Below, piece after piece: positions 43,549-55,634 of a DNA stretch of 64,000 nucleotides. The notes under the pieces were generated by a model that made no database searches, was not told the origin of the DNA, and saw only the letters and a list, made by a program, of their open reading frames with translations. Made by a program: the position numbers and the translations under genes. Each line of letters opens with the position of its first letter. The stretch's first letter is position 1. This stretch comes from Odiellus spinosus (lineage: Eukaryota > Arthropoda > Arachnida > Opiliones > Phalangiidae): assembly GCA_963920705.1 (NCBI GenBank), contig OY987228.1, positions 3,347,056-3,411,055 of the forward strand, written 5' to 3'.

Positions 43549-43990
43549 ACCATTGGACAGAATTCCATTGGACAGAATCCCATTGGGCAGAATCCCATTC
43601 GATCCACAATCCCATTCAACCGATACGTTTTCGTAAACCAGAATCCCATTCGACCGAATCCCATTCGACCGTCAATCCCATTCGACCGAATCCCATTCGA
43701 CCGACGTTCACAATCAGAAGTCCATTAACACATTCTAACCTAACCTAACCTAACCTAACCTAACCTAACCATTATCGGCTTAAATTCATCGGGACGCCCT
43801 TTTTGGTTTCGGCCCAATGGGAAATTCGGTCTATGGGGGATTCGGTTCAGCGGGATTCGGTTCAGCGGGATTTCGGTTCAATGGGAATTCGGTGCATTGG
43901 GCTCGGTCGGCCAAGATTCGGTTGATTGGGACTATTTATTTTTTATTTCGGACCAATGGGAATTCGGTCCAATAGGATTCTATTCAATGG
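43549..43990. mobile_element. TTAGG-centred palindromic element 2
   Basis: The left arm repeats GAATCCCATTCGACC-like words. The right arm carries their complement (GGTTCAATGGGAATTC, GGTTCAGCGGGATTC). Between them, at 43735-43770, lies a run of about seven TAACC units. The midpoint of the element falls at the edge of that run. Boundaries are approximate. Confidence 0.65.
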
Positions 43991-44023
43991 GTATATACCG
44001 TTTTGGGGTCCTATTTCCATTAA

Positions 44024-44456
44024 AGGGAGGATGCAACCTAACAACAAGTGATTTTTTATCGATTCCTTATCGTTTAAATAGGCCTAATCCACTATTTAAA
44101 AAATTTACAAACAAATATTAAACTAGAAATAAATTTAAAACTTACCCTGAAAATAGGCTTAGTGGGATTCATGGAGCTCCTGATTTCCTCGCGTGTAAGG
44201 TCTAGCGACCAATCGCGCGCGACGTAAGTCTCGCGGAGATCTCGCGTGAACGACGGGCCTTCGCTCATTGGTCGCTAGACCTTACACGGACGCGATTCAG
44301 GATCTCCATGAATCCCGCTAAGCCTATTTTTCGGTTAAGTTTTTAATTTATTTCTAGTTTAATATTTGTATTGTAAACTTTTTATCGGTGGATTAGGCCT
44401 ATTTAAACGATAAGGAATCGATAAAAAATCACTTGTAATTAGGTTGCATTCTCCCT
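44024..44456 (-). mobile_element. piggyBac-type MITE, copy 2
   Basis: 433 bp. The ends AGGGAGGATGCAACC and GGTTGCATTCTCCCT are flanked by TTAA (44020-44023 and 44457-44460). Its central region is the reverse complement of copy 1, so it is inserted in the opposite orientation. One outer arm has diverged (AACAACAAGTG). Confidence 0.88.
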
Positions 44457-44569
44457 TTAAAGCGAGTTGAGATCAATCAGTTAATTAGTTTTGTCAAAAT
44501 AATATATTTAAAATCACATTTCGCCACGTTAAATTCCTATACTATAAAAATGACAAAGGCATCGATTGG

Positions 44570-44700
44570 TCAAAATAGCATTACAAATGATGATCAGCCC
44601 ATAACGTAAGAACCCTACCGGGTTCTCCGAATAACTAGGTTTAAACAGTAACGAAAAACTTGAGATATTCGAATGAACGGGGAATATTAAGGTTAAGTCT
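44570..44700 (+). repeat. 131-bp direct repeat, copy 2
   Basis: Near-identical partner of 41734-41864; the only interior difference noted is AACTAGGTTT against AACTATATTT. Confidence 0.9.
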
Positions 44701-44847
44701 AATGATCCCGTTACCGCAAATGCATCTTACGCTAGCATTAGTAAGTTTCACGTAACTAATAATATTTTTCTTTTAATAGTCGCAGCTAAGTGAGAACTAA
44801 TTGATATTTCGTAATTTAGGTTCTATTACTCAAGATATTATTAAGGA

Positions 44848-47312
44848 CTAGCTGAAAGCCCGCCCTACGGGCGGGTTTCATCCAGTTGCTTCGGGCCTAA
44901 TGAAATTGTATTAAAATCTGAGTTTCCACGCGCCTGCCATATGAAAAGAGGTGAAAAGGATTGAACAGTGTTATAATTAGTAACAGCATGTAACGATACC
45001 AAATCGAAGATTTAATTTTTCACTTAATTCTAATTTTAAGAAGATTTAATTTTTCACTTAATTCTAATTTTAAGAAGATTTAATTTTTCACTTAATTCTA
45101 ATTTTTATTTTCATCTTTTTAAGGGCGGTCCTCTTCCTTTCCACCTTATTTTCGGCGGCCATCTTGCTTTTCATGCGGCCATCTTACTTTTCATCTTTTT
45201 TTTCATGCGGCCATCTTACTTTTCATCTTTTTTCATGCGGCCATCTTACTTTTCATCTTTTGTCATGCGGCCATCTTACTTTTCATCTTTTTTCATGCGG
45301 CCATCTTACTTTTCATCTTTTTTAAGGCGGCCATCTTGCTTTTCATCTTTTTTCATGCTTCCATCTTAATTTTCATTTTTTTTTCAGGCGGCCATCTTGC
45401 TTTTCATCTTTTTTTTCATGCGGCCATCTTACTTTTCATCTTTTTTCATGCGGCCATCTTACTTTTCATCTTTTTTCATGCGGCCATCTTACTTTTCATC
45501 TTTTTTCATGCGGCCATCTTACTTTTCATCTCTTTAAGGCGGCCATCTTGCTTTTCATCTTTTTTTCATGCTTCCATCTTAATTTTCATCTTTTTTTTCA
45601 GGCTGCCATCTTGCTTCATCTTTTTTCATGCGGCCATCTTACTTTTCATCTTTTTTCATGCGGCCATCTTACTTTTCATCTTTTTTCATGCGGCCATCTT
45701 ACTTTTCATCTTTTTTAAGGCGGCCATCTTGCTCTTCATCTTTTTTCATGCTTCCATCTTAATTTTCATCTTTTTTTTCAGGCCGCCATCTTGCTTTTCA
45801 TCTTTTTTTTCATGCGGCCATCTTACTTTTCATCTTTTTTTTCATGCGGCCATCTTACTTTTCATCTTTTTTCATGCGGCCATCTTACTTTTCATCTTTT
45901 GTCATGCGGCCATCTTACTTTTCATCTTTTTTCATGCGGCCATCTTACTTTTCATCTTTTTTAAGGCGGCCATCTTGCTTTTCATCTTTTTTCATGCTTC
46001 CATCTTAATTTTCATTTTTTTTTCAGGCGGCCATCTTGCTTTTCATCTTTTTTTTCATGCGGCCATCTTACTTTTCATCTTTTTTCATGCGGCCATCTTA
46101 CTTTTCATCTTTTTTCATGCGGCCATCTTACTTTTCATCTTTTTTCATGCGGCCATCTTACTTTTCATCTCTTTAAGGCGGCCATCTTGCTTTTCATCTT
46201 TTTTTCATGCTTCCATCTTAATTTTCATCTTTTTTTTCAGGCTGCCATCTTGCTTCATCTTTTTTCATGCGGCCATCTTACTTTTCATCTTTTTTCATGC
46301 GGCCATCTTACTTTTCATCTTTTTTCATGCGGCCATCTTACTTTTCATCTTTTTTAAGGCGGCCATCTTGCTCTTCATCTTTTTTCATGCTTCCATCTTA
46401 ATTTTCATCTTTTTTTTCAGGCCGCCATCTTGCTTTTCATCTTTTTTTTCATGCGGCCATCTTACTTTTCATCTTTTTTCATGCGGCCATCTTACTTTTC
46501 ATCTTTTTTCATGCGGCCATCTTACTTTTCATCTTTTTTAAGGCGGCCATCTTGCTTTTCATCTTTTTTCATGCTTCCATCTTAATTTTCATCTTTTTTT
46601 TCAGGCGGCCATCTTGCTTTTCATCTTTTTTCAGGCGTCCATCTAACTCTCATCTTTTTGCAGGCGGCCATCTTGATGTTCAACTTTTTCCGTTAGTTTA
46701 AAAGGTTCCGTTTAAAATTTATTACCACTCCATTTTTAAATGCTCCCTGTAATGCTAAGCGGGGTTTTAATATATAAGACTACTACTCCGCGTCTAACAA
46801 TCCTCCGTGGGGAAAAAAAAAAAAAAAGACCCTACACTATACAAATCATTATCAACCAATGGGAGGCCGGCGTTAAGGCGAGGCATCCCGCAACGGGATC
46901 CTCCTGAAACGACAGATTATCGTGTTAACGAACGGAAGCCTTTATCAAACTGGAATTTTTAACTTTAATTTTAATTTAAAAAGAGTAAAAAGCGGTACGA
47001 ACCCCGATTAAATTTTATAATTTAAACTGAGCGGAGGCCTAACAGGAAGAAAATTAACGAAACACTGAAACGTTTGTAACGATACCAAATCGAAGATTTA
47101 ATTTTTCAATTAATTCTAATTTTAATTTAAAACGAACTACGAACCCAGATTAAATTTTGTTCCGTAGACGGCGTGTTTCTCCAAGAGCAATAAAATTAGC
47201 GAACTCGTGGGGGGCCGGAACGGCTCGGAATAAATTCCCCCGCGAAAAAACGAACCAACGAACGACGAACGAACCAACGAACGAACGAACGTCGTGGTTT
47301 TTATATATAAGA
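44848..47312 (+). repeat. Unclassified interspersed repeat, copy A of a head-to-tail pair
   Basis: It starts CTAGCTGAAAGCCCGCCCTA with the GC hairpin CCCGCCC/GGGCGGG. It passes through a shared AT-rich segment, the 30-bp array, and a GC-rich 3' part (GGGGGGCCGGAACGGCTCGG). It ends with ACGAACG repeats and TTTTTATATATAAGA. Copy B follows directly. The tandem arrangement recalls Penelope-like or Helitron-like elements, but no protein or diagnostic terminus supports either. Confidence 0.75.
45120..46665 (+). repeat. 30-bp array of CGGCCATCTT units with higher-order repeat
   Basis: Unit CATGCGGCCATCTTACTTTT plus CATCTTTTTT, with AAGGCGGCCATCTTGCTTTT and TGCTTCCATCTTAATTTTC variants. About 45-50 copies. 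A block of about 650 bp (near 45340-45980) is repeated almost exactly in the next 650 bp, so the array has higher-order structure. The 401-codon frame of Phe/Ile/Leu/His runs is an artefact. Confidence 0.95.
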
Positions 47313-48670
47313 CTAGCTGAAAGCCCGCCCTACGGGCGGGTTTCATCCAGTTGCTTCGGGCCTACGGGCGGGTTTCATCCAGTTGCTTCGGGCCTAATGA
47401 AATTGTATTAAAATCTGAGTTTCCACGCGCCTGCCATATGAAAAGAGGTGAAAAGGATTGAACAGTGTTATAATTAGTAACAGCATGTAACGATACCAAA
47501 TCGAAGATTTAATTTTTCACTTAATTCTAATTTTAAGAAGATTTAATTTTTCACTTAATTCTAATTTTTATTTTCATCTTTTTAAGGGCGGTCCTCTTCC
47601 TTTCCACCATTTTTTCGGCGGCCATCTTGCTTTTCATGCGGCCATCTTACTTTTCATCTTTTTTCATGCGGCCATCTTACTTTTCATCTTTTTTAAGGCG
47701 GCCATCTTGCTTTTCATCTTTTTTCATGCTTCCATCTTAATTTTCATCTTTTTTAAGGCGGCCATCTTGCTTTTCATCTTTTTTCATGCTTCCATCTTAA
47801 TTTTTGGTTTACCCCCATTTCGCCCAAAACATTTGACCCAATTCCCATTTCGCCCAATCTCAAATAATCTAACCTAACCCTACCTAACCAAACAATTGGG
47901 CGATATGGGAATAGATAATTTTGGGCGAAATATTTGGGTGAAATGGGAACACACCTAATTTTCATCATTTTTTTTCAGGCGGCCATCTTGCTTTTCATCT
48001 TTTTTCAGGCGTCCATCTAACTCTCATCTTTTTGCAGGCGGCCATCTTGATGTTCATCTTTTTCCGTTAGTTTAAAAGGTTCCGTTTAAAATTTATTACC
48101 ACTCCATTTTTAAATGCTCCCTGTAATGCTAAGCGGGGTTTTAATACATAAGACTACTACTCCGCGTCTAACAATCCTCCGTGGGAAAAAAAAGACCCTA
48201 CACTATACAAATCATTATCAACCAATGGGAGGCCGGCGTTAAGGCGAGGCATCCCGCAACGGGATCCTCCTGAAACGACAGATTATCGTGTTAACGAACG
48301 GAAGCCTTTATCGAACTGGAATTTTTAACTTTAATTTTAATTTAAAAAGAGTAAAAAGCGGTACGAACCCCGATTAAATTTTATAATTTAAACTGAGCGG
48401 AGGCCTAACAGGAAGAAAATTAACGAAACACTGAAACGTTTGTAACGATACCAAATCGAAGATTTAATTTTTCAATTAATTCTAATTTTAATATAAAACG
48501 AACTACGAACCCAGATTAAATTTTGTTCCGTAGACGGCGTGTTTCTCCAAGAGCAATAAAATTAGCGAACTCGTGGGGGGCCGGAACGGCTCGGAATAAA
48601 TTCCCCCGCGAAAAAACCAACCAACGAACGACGAACGAACGAACGAACGTCGTGGTTTTTATATATAAGA
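47313..48670 (+). repeat. Unclassified interspersed repeat, copy B
   Basis: Same ends and body as copy A, but with a much shorter 30-bp array (about 47580-48060). It has a small duplication of its 5' end (CTACGGGCGGGTTTCATCC twice) and a palindromic insertion at 47805-47955. Confidence 0.8.
47805..47955. mobile_element. TTAGG-centred palindromic element 3
   Basis: A 151-bp insertion in the 30-bp array, flanked by the 7-bp direct repeat TAATTTT (47798-47804 and 47956-47962). Arms carry CCCATTTCGCCCAAA-like words, inverted at the other end (TTTGGGCGAAAT, GGGTGAAATGGGAAC). The centre (about 47868-47893) is CTAACCTAACCCTACCTAACC. Confidence 0.75.
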
Positions 48671-51600
48671 TGTACCGTTGCAAGAGGAGGTTGGTGATGA
48701 AGAGAGTATTGATACCAGTACGCAACCTGTCATTCACAGTACAAATTCTAGTACTCAAACGTTATTTAGAAAAATGTTTGAACTGGAATTCGTAGAGTTA
48801 AATTTATGTTAAATTCATGTTGAACGCGTGATTGGTTTGTTACGGCAAAAGTATAAAATTTTGTGATCGACCCTTCTTTTGCAAAACTTTTGCACGCAGC
48901 TTCAGAATTGGAAATAGAATAAATTGCACTAATTGATAAAATTGTAACTGTTACTTGAAGGTTAATTAATCTAATGTCCCCGGTGATTCCAATTTAATGA
49001 ATAAAGGAATTTAAATATTTTGGTTTTATTTTTAAGGTATGTAAAAACATCAGCAAGGCCAAAGGTGGGAATAATTTGACTGCATCATTGGTATATTCCC
49101 CATTTTTATTACCAATAACTATAAAATCACTTTTCTTAAAAGAAAAAAGGTCTGCGTCCTCAAAGAAAACTAGTTTTTCCTTGTATCTTCTTTTGACATT
49201 AGGCTGTAACTTTTCAAAATAATTTGCCACCTCGTTTTCAGCCATTTGAAATTGAAAGTACCGCCAAAACTATTCCCCTAAAATGGCGTCTAAACAGTTG
49301 ACAACCAAATTCAAATAAAACGATAAACACTCTCGTGAGATGGCAGTAGCATCGCTAATGTATGACGTTGCCAGAGTAAAACCACGCCCCCATATTCCGT
49401 GACTAATATGGGCTGCCGTGACTAAAACCCGATCAAAATCTCCATATAAACAAATTGGTAAATTAGCCCAGACTCTAAAGACTGTTTAACGAAAAGCAAT
49501 CTACATTTGGACTAAAATTAAAATCGTATTATAAATTTTACTCGGAGAAGTCATTTTTAATAAGTTTGCTCTGTTAAAATATGCTTAAAAAGTATGAAAA
49601 TTCCCCAAATATTTAGCGATAATTTATAGTTAAAAGGGGACAAACTTGTTTGTCAGGCCTATATCGAAGTGTCTATAATCCCTTTGGCGTTAGTTAGGTT
49701 CGTTTCTACTTATTCGGGATTATTATGATGGTCATTATTCCTATTTATATTCGACTCGGTATCTTCCCCCCAAAAAAACACAACAGTCACAACTCTTTCG
49801 GAATATTTGGTAAAATTGTACCCATTCCCTAACCCCAAAATTCAACATTCAAAATGAAAGTAATAAAAACTCACCCGGTTTATATTATTATCAGTTCAAT
49901 ATCCAGTATCCATCCCGTTATTTTCATTCGCTCCAGAGTCTTGCTTACTTTACATCACAATTTCCGTAATTTTAATCCATTTTGGCACAATTTCAGTAAT
50001 TTTACACAGACAGTAATTATTCACCGCGAAAATCCGAGTAAAATTCGTCCGGTTGACACTCCCCGAATGGTTGACCAGAATCTACTAGGCCTTGTCCCCG
50101 TGGAAAATTTTCGTAGGCTTTCTTCTTGGATCCACAAATACATCAAACACCTCCGCTAACTCTTTACGCCGGAGCTAACGCCATGTTTCCGTTCTCCTTC
50201 CCAAAAAAGATCGGCCGTTAGGCCTAACTTCCGAATCATCCGAAATCAATGTTCACAAATATCTTTGAAAATGAACTTCCGTTGAATATTGAATCTTCAC
50301 ATCGTATTTTTCGTACGCACCATAGTCTTGGCTTTCTTTGAGTAACAAATACCGCGACTTTAACCTTATTTTAAGGCAATTTTAAGTGATTTTAAATCGG
50401 CGCGATAATTTACATCCCGACGCGGCAAACCACAAGCGACATGACAATCATTCTGAGCCTTGACGACAGCTTAACTAAAAGGGGGCGGGGCGGTCCCCGG
50501 ATATTTTTCGGGCACCTAGCGTGGTTTGGGAAGAGTCCAATAATTAAATGCATCTTTTTAAGGGGTGACATGAATTGTTAGGCTTAGCTTTTGAGGGGCA
50601 AAACTTATTTATTTCCTTATATCGCTGATCGGAACTGCTGTCTTTTTAAGGTGTCAAAAATTATTCTCAAATCGTCAACGCATTAGTAGTAGGCGTAGAT
50701 GAAGTCATCTATAACGGGATAGGATACCATTTTTGTATTTAAAAACATTTCAATCGGAAAACATTTGTTCTTGGTCATCAAAGAATAATACGAGCGCATG
50801 ATAAACTTTCATCTCTGGATATTTGGCAACAAAACAATAAGCTCGTGTGTTTTTCGGTAAGCCTAACGGCGAAATCAATTTGGAAATGAACTTTAAGATG
50901 AGACTGCTCTAGACTGAAGCTTCAAGTAAAGGTAAGAACATTTATTAAATATATTTCTTGCTTCTCTCGGTTTATATAATAAACCAAAACAATTTGGGCA
51001 TTTAATAAGTGTGTTTTTATCTAGTTTCTGATACACTTATTATGTTTCGTATCCACATATTTTAAGAAACAGAAATTTACGGCGAAAATCACTGGGACAA
51101 AAAACAAACCTTATTGTGTAATTTTGCCCGCCTTTGTGACAGATTTCAGGCCTAACATTCTTCTCGTCCTAAAATGCTTATAATTATGGCATTTAAGTGG
51201 GCAACGATTGTTTCTTAGTTAATTACATTGTGGTCGTTATATTTTTTTCGCGAAACCTGGAAAATTAGTCGCCATACGAGTATTATTAAACCGTTAATTG
51301 TTTAAAATTATCATTGTCGGGGCTCCATCATGGACTATCGCGATTCTTAATTTCCATGGATTTAGGGTTTATTGTAAAAGGTAAATCAATTATTATCCTT
51401 TAATTAAGATTAGCTCGGTTTCAGGTGCTACAAAATTGGCTCTTTTTGGGTTTGCAACAGTTTTTAGTGTCAAAGGTTTTTTTAATCATTAAAATTTCCT
51501 TGATTTTCTCAAAAGTCGAAAAATGAGCTCTATCTTCAAATGCAAATGGCTATAACTTTTTTCCTCGACCTCCTAGGCATAAACCGAGTGCACCATTAGA

Positions 51601-51735
51601 AAGTAGACATTCCGTATATTATTTTAAGAGGGGAGCATAAAATATTGTTTCGCCACTCGAAAAAGGTGTTTCGCCACTCGATAGAAATCGAGCAAAAAAA
51701 TGACCGATAACTTAAAATTGTCGTATAATCTTTAG
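48671..51735. other. Mostly unassigned sequence
   Basis: A minus-strand frame at 48994-49245 (83 codons, MAENEVANYFEKLQPNVKRR) has a protein-like N-terminus and a possible splice donor. I do not recognise it, and no continuation was found. The other frames, including 49854-50159, lack support. No repeats of note. Confidence 0.45.
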
Positions 51736-52300
51736 GCTGCATTCTCTCTTTAAATAGATAAAATTAGTAAACTTGGAAGTAAACAACCTAATCTTTAGTA
51801 AGATAAGCAAATATATACCATATTTTTAAATGATTTAAATGAATAATTCGTTTAAAATTCGGTGACACTGTACCTTTAAAAACTACAAATCATGCAGGTA
51901 ATTGTAAAAAAGTTCTAAAAAAAAAAAGGGAATTTCAATGTCACTTTGAAAGCATTTTTAGGTTTTTTTATCAAATAAATACATGCATGATTGAATAAAT
52001 CTTGTTATATTTTTTATTTCGCTCTTATTTCCAATTCAAATTCTTCTAAAATAGGCGCGTTTTAAACATGATTACTGTGTAAAATATAGACAGTAAATAC
52101 AGACATATCTATTAAAATGTACCGCTGAAACTTTTCTAGGGAAGTGATTTCCCCCAAGCGGCAGTTCCCAAAATTACCCGCCTTTCAAAAATCTCTCCAT
52201 TTTGATTATTGATGACTGCCAACAATTTTTAAACATAATTGAAAGTTCGATACCGGTACACGATTGCCATTGTTATTTTTATTTATATCTGATTATATTA
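51736..52300. other. MITE end fragment, otherwise no feature
   Basis: It starts with GGCTGCATTCTCTCTTTAA, a diverged end of the piggyBac-type MITE. The rest is AT-rich with no gene recognised. Confidence 0.4.
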
Positions 52301-52324
52301 AAAACAGGCCAGCTGGCCTGTTTT
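52301..52324. repeat. 24-bp perfect palindrome
   Basis: AAAACAGGCCAGCTGGCCTGTTTT with no loop, followed by ATTTATAG. Strong hairpin potential; no further evidence of function. Confidence 0.85.
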
Positions 52325-52439
52325 ATTTATAGGTGTCTCAAAATTTCATTAGAAAAGTCTATGGAGATTTGTCTTATGAGGTGGAATCTTTTTTGTCAAT
52401 GATAACTGAGGTTTTCTCCTTCTTCTTCTTCGTCCGACC

Positions 52440-52715
52440 GCGAGTCCGTTTCATTGAGTGTTTGCATTCGAGAGAGAAAAATGTGTTAGGCTCGTGGGGG
52501 TACTCTAAATTTTTCTATACGTTTCGGATGAATACTAAGACTGAGATAACAAAAGCTGTAGATAAGGTTGAAACACCGTGAAAGACGGCGTTTCATTGGG
52601 AGTTTGCATTAGAAAGAGAGAAATGTGTTAGATTTACAAGGGTGTTCTATTATATTTTTATTATACTTTTATTATGTTGAATACTAAGACTGAATAACAG
52701 TAGCTTTGATTACGT
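52440..52715 (+). repeat. Two-copy ~150-bp tandem duplication
   Basis: GTTTGCATT(C/A)GA(G/A)AGAGA, AATGTGTTAG and GAATACTAAGACTGA occur in the same order twice. Diverged and non-coding. Confidence 0.7.
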
Positions 52716-53139
52716 TGGATAGGAAGACGGATAAAAAGATAACGTTGGTGTATGAAGTTGAATAAAAAACTTGTGTCTAATTAAATATAAATAATAAAGC
52801 AGAACGCGAGAGATACAAACGATATATGTTTTGGTTTGAAAGATATAGGACGATGCCTAGAATTCTACGTATTGAGTCTAATGCAAAACAGTGTTTTTAA
52901 CGTTTATAGTGCGTATTGAATTTTTTTTTATCAATGATTATAAGCCGCAGGGTACATAAACTTGGGTATTATACATTAGCCCAAATGGTATATAACGGTG
53001 AGATTTTGAAATGTCTTAGAAAATGGACTCTGAGACAGACGTACAATAAATTGATTTAGTTATAAAAGTTGGCGGGAAATTTAAATGATGCTGCAGAATT
53101 TAAAGGAGTCTAGAAAGGATACGGATATAAGAACAAAAT

Positions 53140-53310
53140 TGGACACACGCGCGATAGGACACAATATCGATGGGATATAATCTCGATGGGACGCAATCTC
53201 GACAGAACATAATGTCGATGCAAGACAATCTTGATAGACCATAATCTTCATGTACATAATCTCAAGTGGAATCTTTATCGATAGTTCACAACCTCGAATG
53301 GACATTTTGT
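53140..53310. repeat. Degenerate short-word array
   Basis: About nine words such as GGACACAATATCGATG, GGATATAATCTCGATG and GGACGCAATCTCGACA recur at ~17-18-bp spacing. The texture is like one arm of the TTAGG-centred palindromic elements, but no inverted partner or TTAGG core is present. Confidence 0.6.
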
Positions 53311-55634
53311 TTCCTTGCCCTTCTTGTAATATTTTAGGTAAGGTTACGTTAGTTAATCACTCGAACTACGTCATCCCTCCAACTAGTTAAACACTTGCTC
53401 TAACCCATTCCTCTTATAATATTATAGGTAAGGTTACGTTAGTAGAGTGCAACAGTCTCAGTCTGATTTAGTTGCAGTCGACGCGAAGTCAGCCCCTTTT
53501 GAGTATTCGAACTTTCGGTACTATCACGTGTTCGACATAACGAACTTTCGGACTCGTCGTCCAATTCTTACAATGGGATGTAAATACGTTTTTCAGTTGG
53601 CCTATCGCCAGTAGGCCAAATCCGTTTTTTAAGGGAAGTCGACGTAGTTTTTCGAGAGATAAAAGTCATTTGCGCCTATGGATAGAACACATTCTCTCTC
53701 TGTCATTCATGCGTTCAACATCGTGTAAAAAATAAGTTTACGTCTCTAGCCTGCTGCAGAGGTGGAAGTTCCGTGGTGACGCCTAGAATGTCTTAGCCTT
53801 CAAGGATTAGGATAGGCCAAGTAGAGGACAAGTAGTGGATAGATGCCTGGGGCCATCATCCTGTACAGCAGAGTAAAGGAAGACTTACGTTTCTTTAGGA
53901 ACAGTGCGGAGGACTTGGCATAGTTTTTTGCAAATATGTTCTTTAACGCGATGTTGTTTTTACGACTTCGTTTGCTTTTTTTTTGCAGGGCTCTTTGAAT
54001 TTATGAGAATTATACTTGTAATAATAAAGTTTAATGTTTATTCTGGTCTCGGTCGTCTCGTTAATTCTCGAGTAGATATTTTAGTATCTTAGTGGATGTT
54101 CATGGTAATCACTTTTCGTTATCTTTAAGTTAGCAGATTAAAACAACGCTAGTAAGGTCACGTCAGGCTAGTATATTTTATCACTCGAATTAGCCAATAT
54201 CCCTTTAGCTAGTAATCCCTTGGTATCACCCTTCTCTCTTATAATTGACGAGTTCGGAATTGAAGCGAATCTTCCAGAGCCATGGCGCGATTGAGGTATA
54301 ACATCGTTATGCCGCTTTCGTCGTTCTTATTCTAAACTAAGCGTAGTGGATGAATACATGGATGGAAACAAAGAAAGAGTCATCATATTATATGTAACGG
54401 CAAATTCGGACTTTATTTATATTTTCTTATATAACCTTTAAAATCTTTGACTCCTACCCTTTAATTCGTAAATACTTTTATTTGTAAACGGCAGAGACTC
54501 CCCCCCCCAGAACAATTACAGTCGTAGGGTGTTTTTTCTTTTAGGTCTTCCGATACGCGTATCTAGCTAGCGCGAGGTCGGAGGTTAGAGTTGTAATGGT
54601 TTTTCTTGCACATGGACTTCCTTCTTTAATAAATCGGTCCCATGTGTACTCAATTTTAAGAAAACTTTAAATTCCTTTTAGTTGCCATGCCCGCGTATGC
54701 CGCGGCATGGTACCAATTATATATTTTCCTACTTACTGGTATCCTGAGGTTGGACTGGAGACTTAAAAGCGAGAGGTCATAATTTTTAAATTGAGTTTAA
54801 ATCTACGGAGTAAGAAAAAGGCTTGATCGCCATGTACAAAATAAAATCTAACCGGGCAATCAGATGATTCGAAATCACGCGATGACGAGACGTCAGCGAC
54901 CAGTATTCTGTATACATTTCAATCTTTAATTGTGCGCGTCCGTCCACCATTATTTGTGCGCGTCGTGTAACGCGTCCTCACAGGAAAACGAGTGAGTTCA
55001 AAGCTATTTTAAAAGGGTACCAATTAATTAGGTCAAAACTATTAATCTAATAGCCCATGAGGTGCACCATGGCAGACCAGTATTTATTAAGTGTTGTTAA
55101 TAATTTTCATTAACCGGCAAATAAACTGAATGGTTTCATTTTAAATCTAAGTGAAAAATGAAAATTAAACGGTATAAACCATCAAAATGAAAACAACGGC
55201 TTAAGCGATGTTAATATTCATCTAAATCGAAAGCACTTCTGAATTAAACTGTGTGAAATGAAATTTAAGAACTATAGTTTTATGCTGAGAGTATTGACGT
55301 GTTCGTGCTGCGGGAGCTCGAGGGAATATTTTTGAATATGGCAAAAACAAGAACTTAATCAATTTACTTTTAAAAAGATCGAATAACGTGCTGCGATCGA
55401 GATTAAAAAAGATGTCGCGTGCACCATAGGATATTTAATCTTAAACCACAGTTATAGGGCCCCATAATTTAGAACAACAATAACCTATTATAAAGTTTGT
55501 ACAATATAAAATAATCATATATATTAAATCATTTCAATTTAAACTTGTAAATTTGCAATTTTAATTCCTACCACTAAATTAAAAAAAATGGGTTAATTGA
55601 TTTACAAGTGTTTAATTTTTCCAAAAGCAAACAC
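53311..55634. other. No gene recognised
   Basis: Two TAGGTAAGGTTACGTTAGT motifs (53334 and 53425) are a small duplication. The remaining frames are short and unsupported. No RNA gene recognised. Confidence 0.45.

Noticed and set aside
45336-46541. 401-codon hydrophobic, membrane-like protein
   Set aside because: The unit is 30 bp, so a frame stays open by arithmetic. Phe/Ile/Leu runs come from T-rich DNA.
52301-52324. Intrinsic (bacterial-type) terminator hairpin
   Set aside because: The setting is eukaryotic, no gene precedes it, and the T run is too short and symmetrical with the A run.
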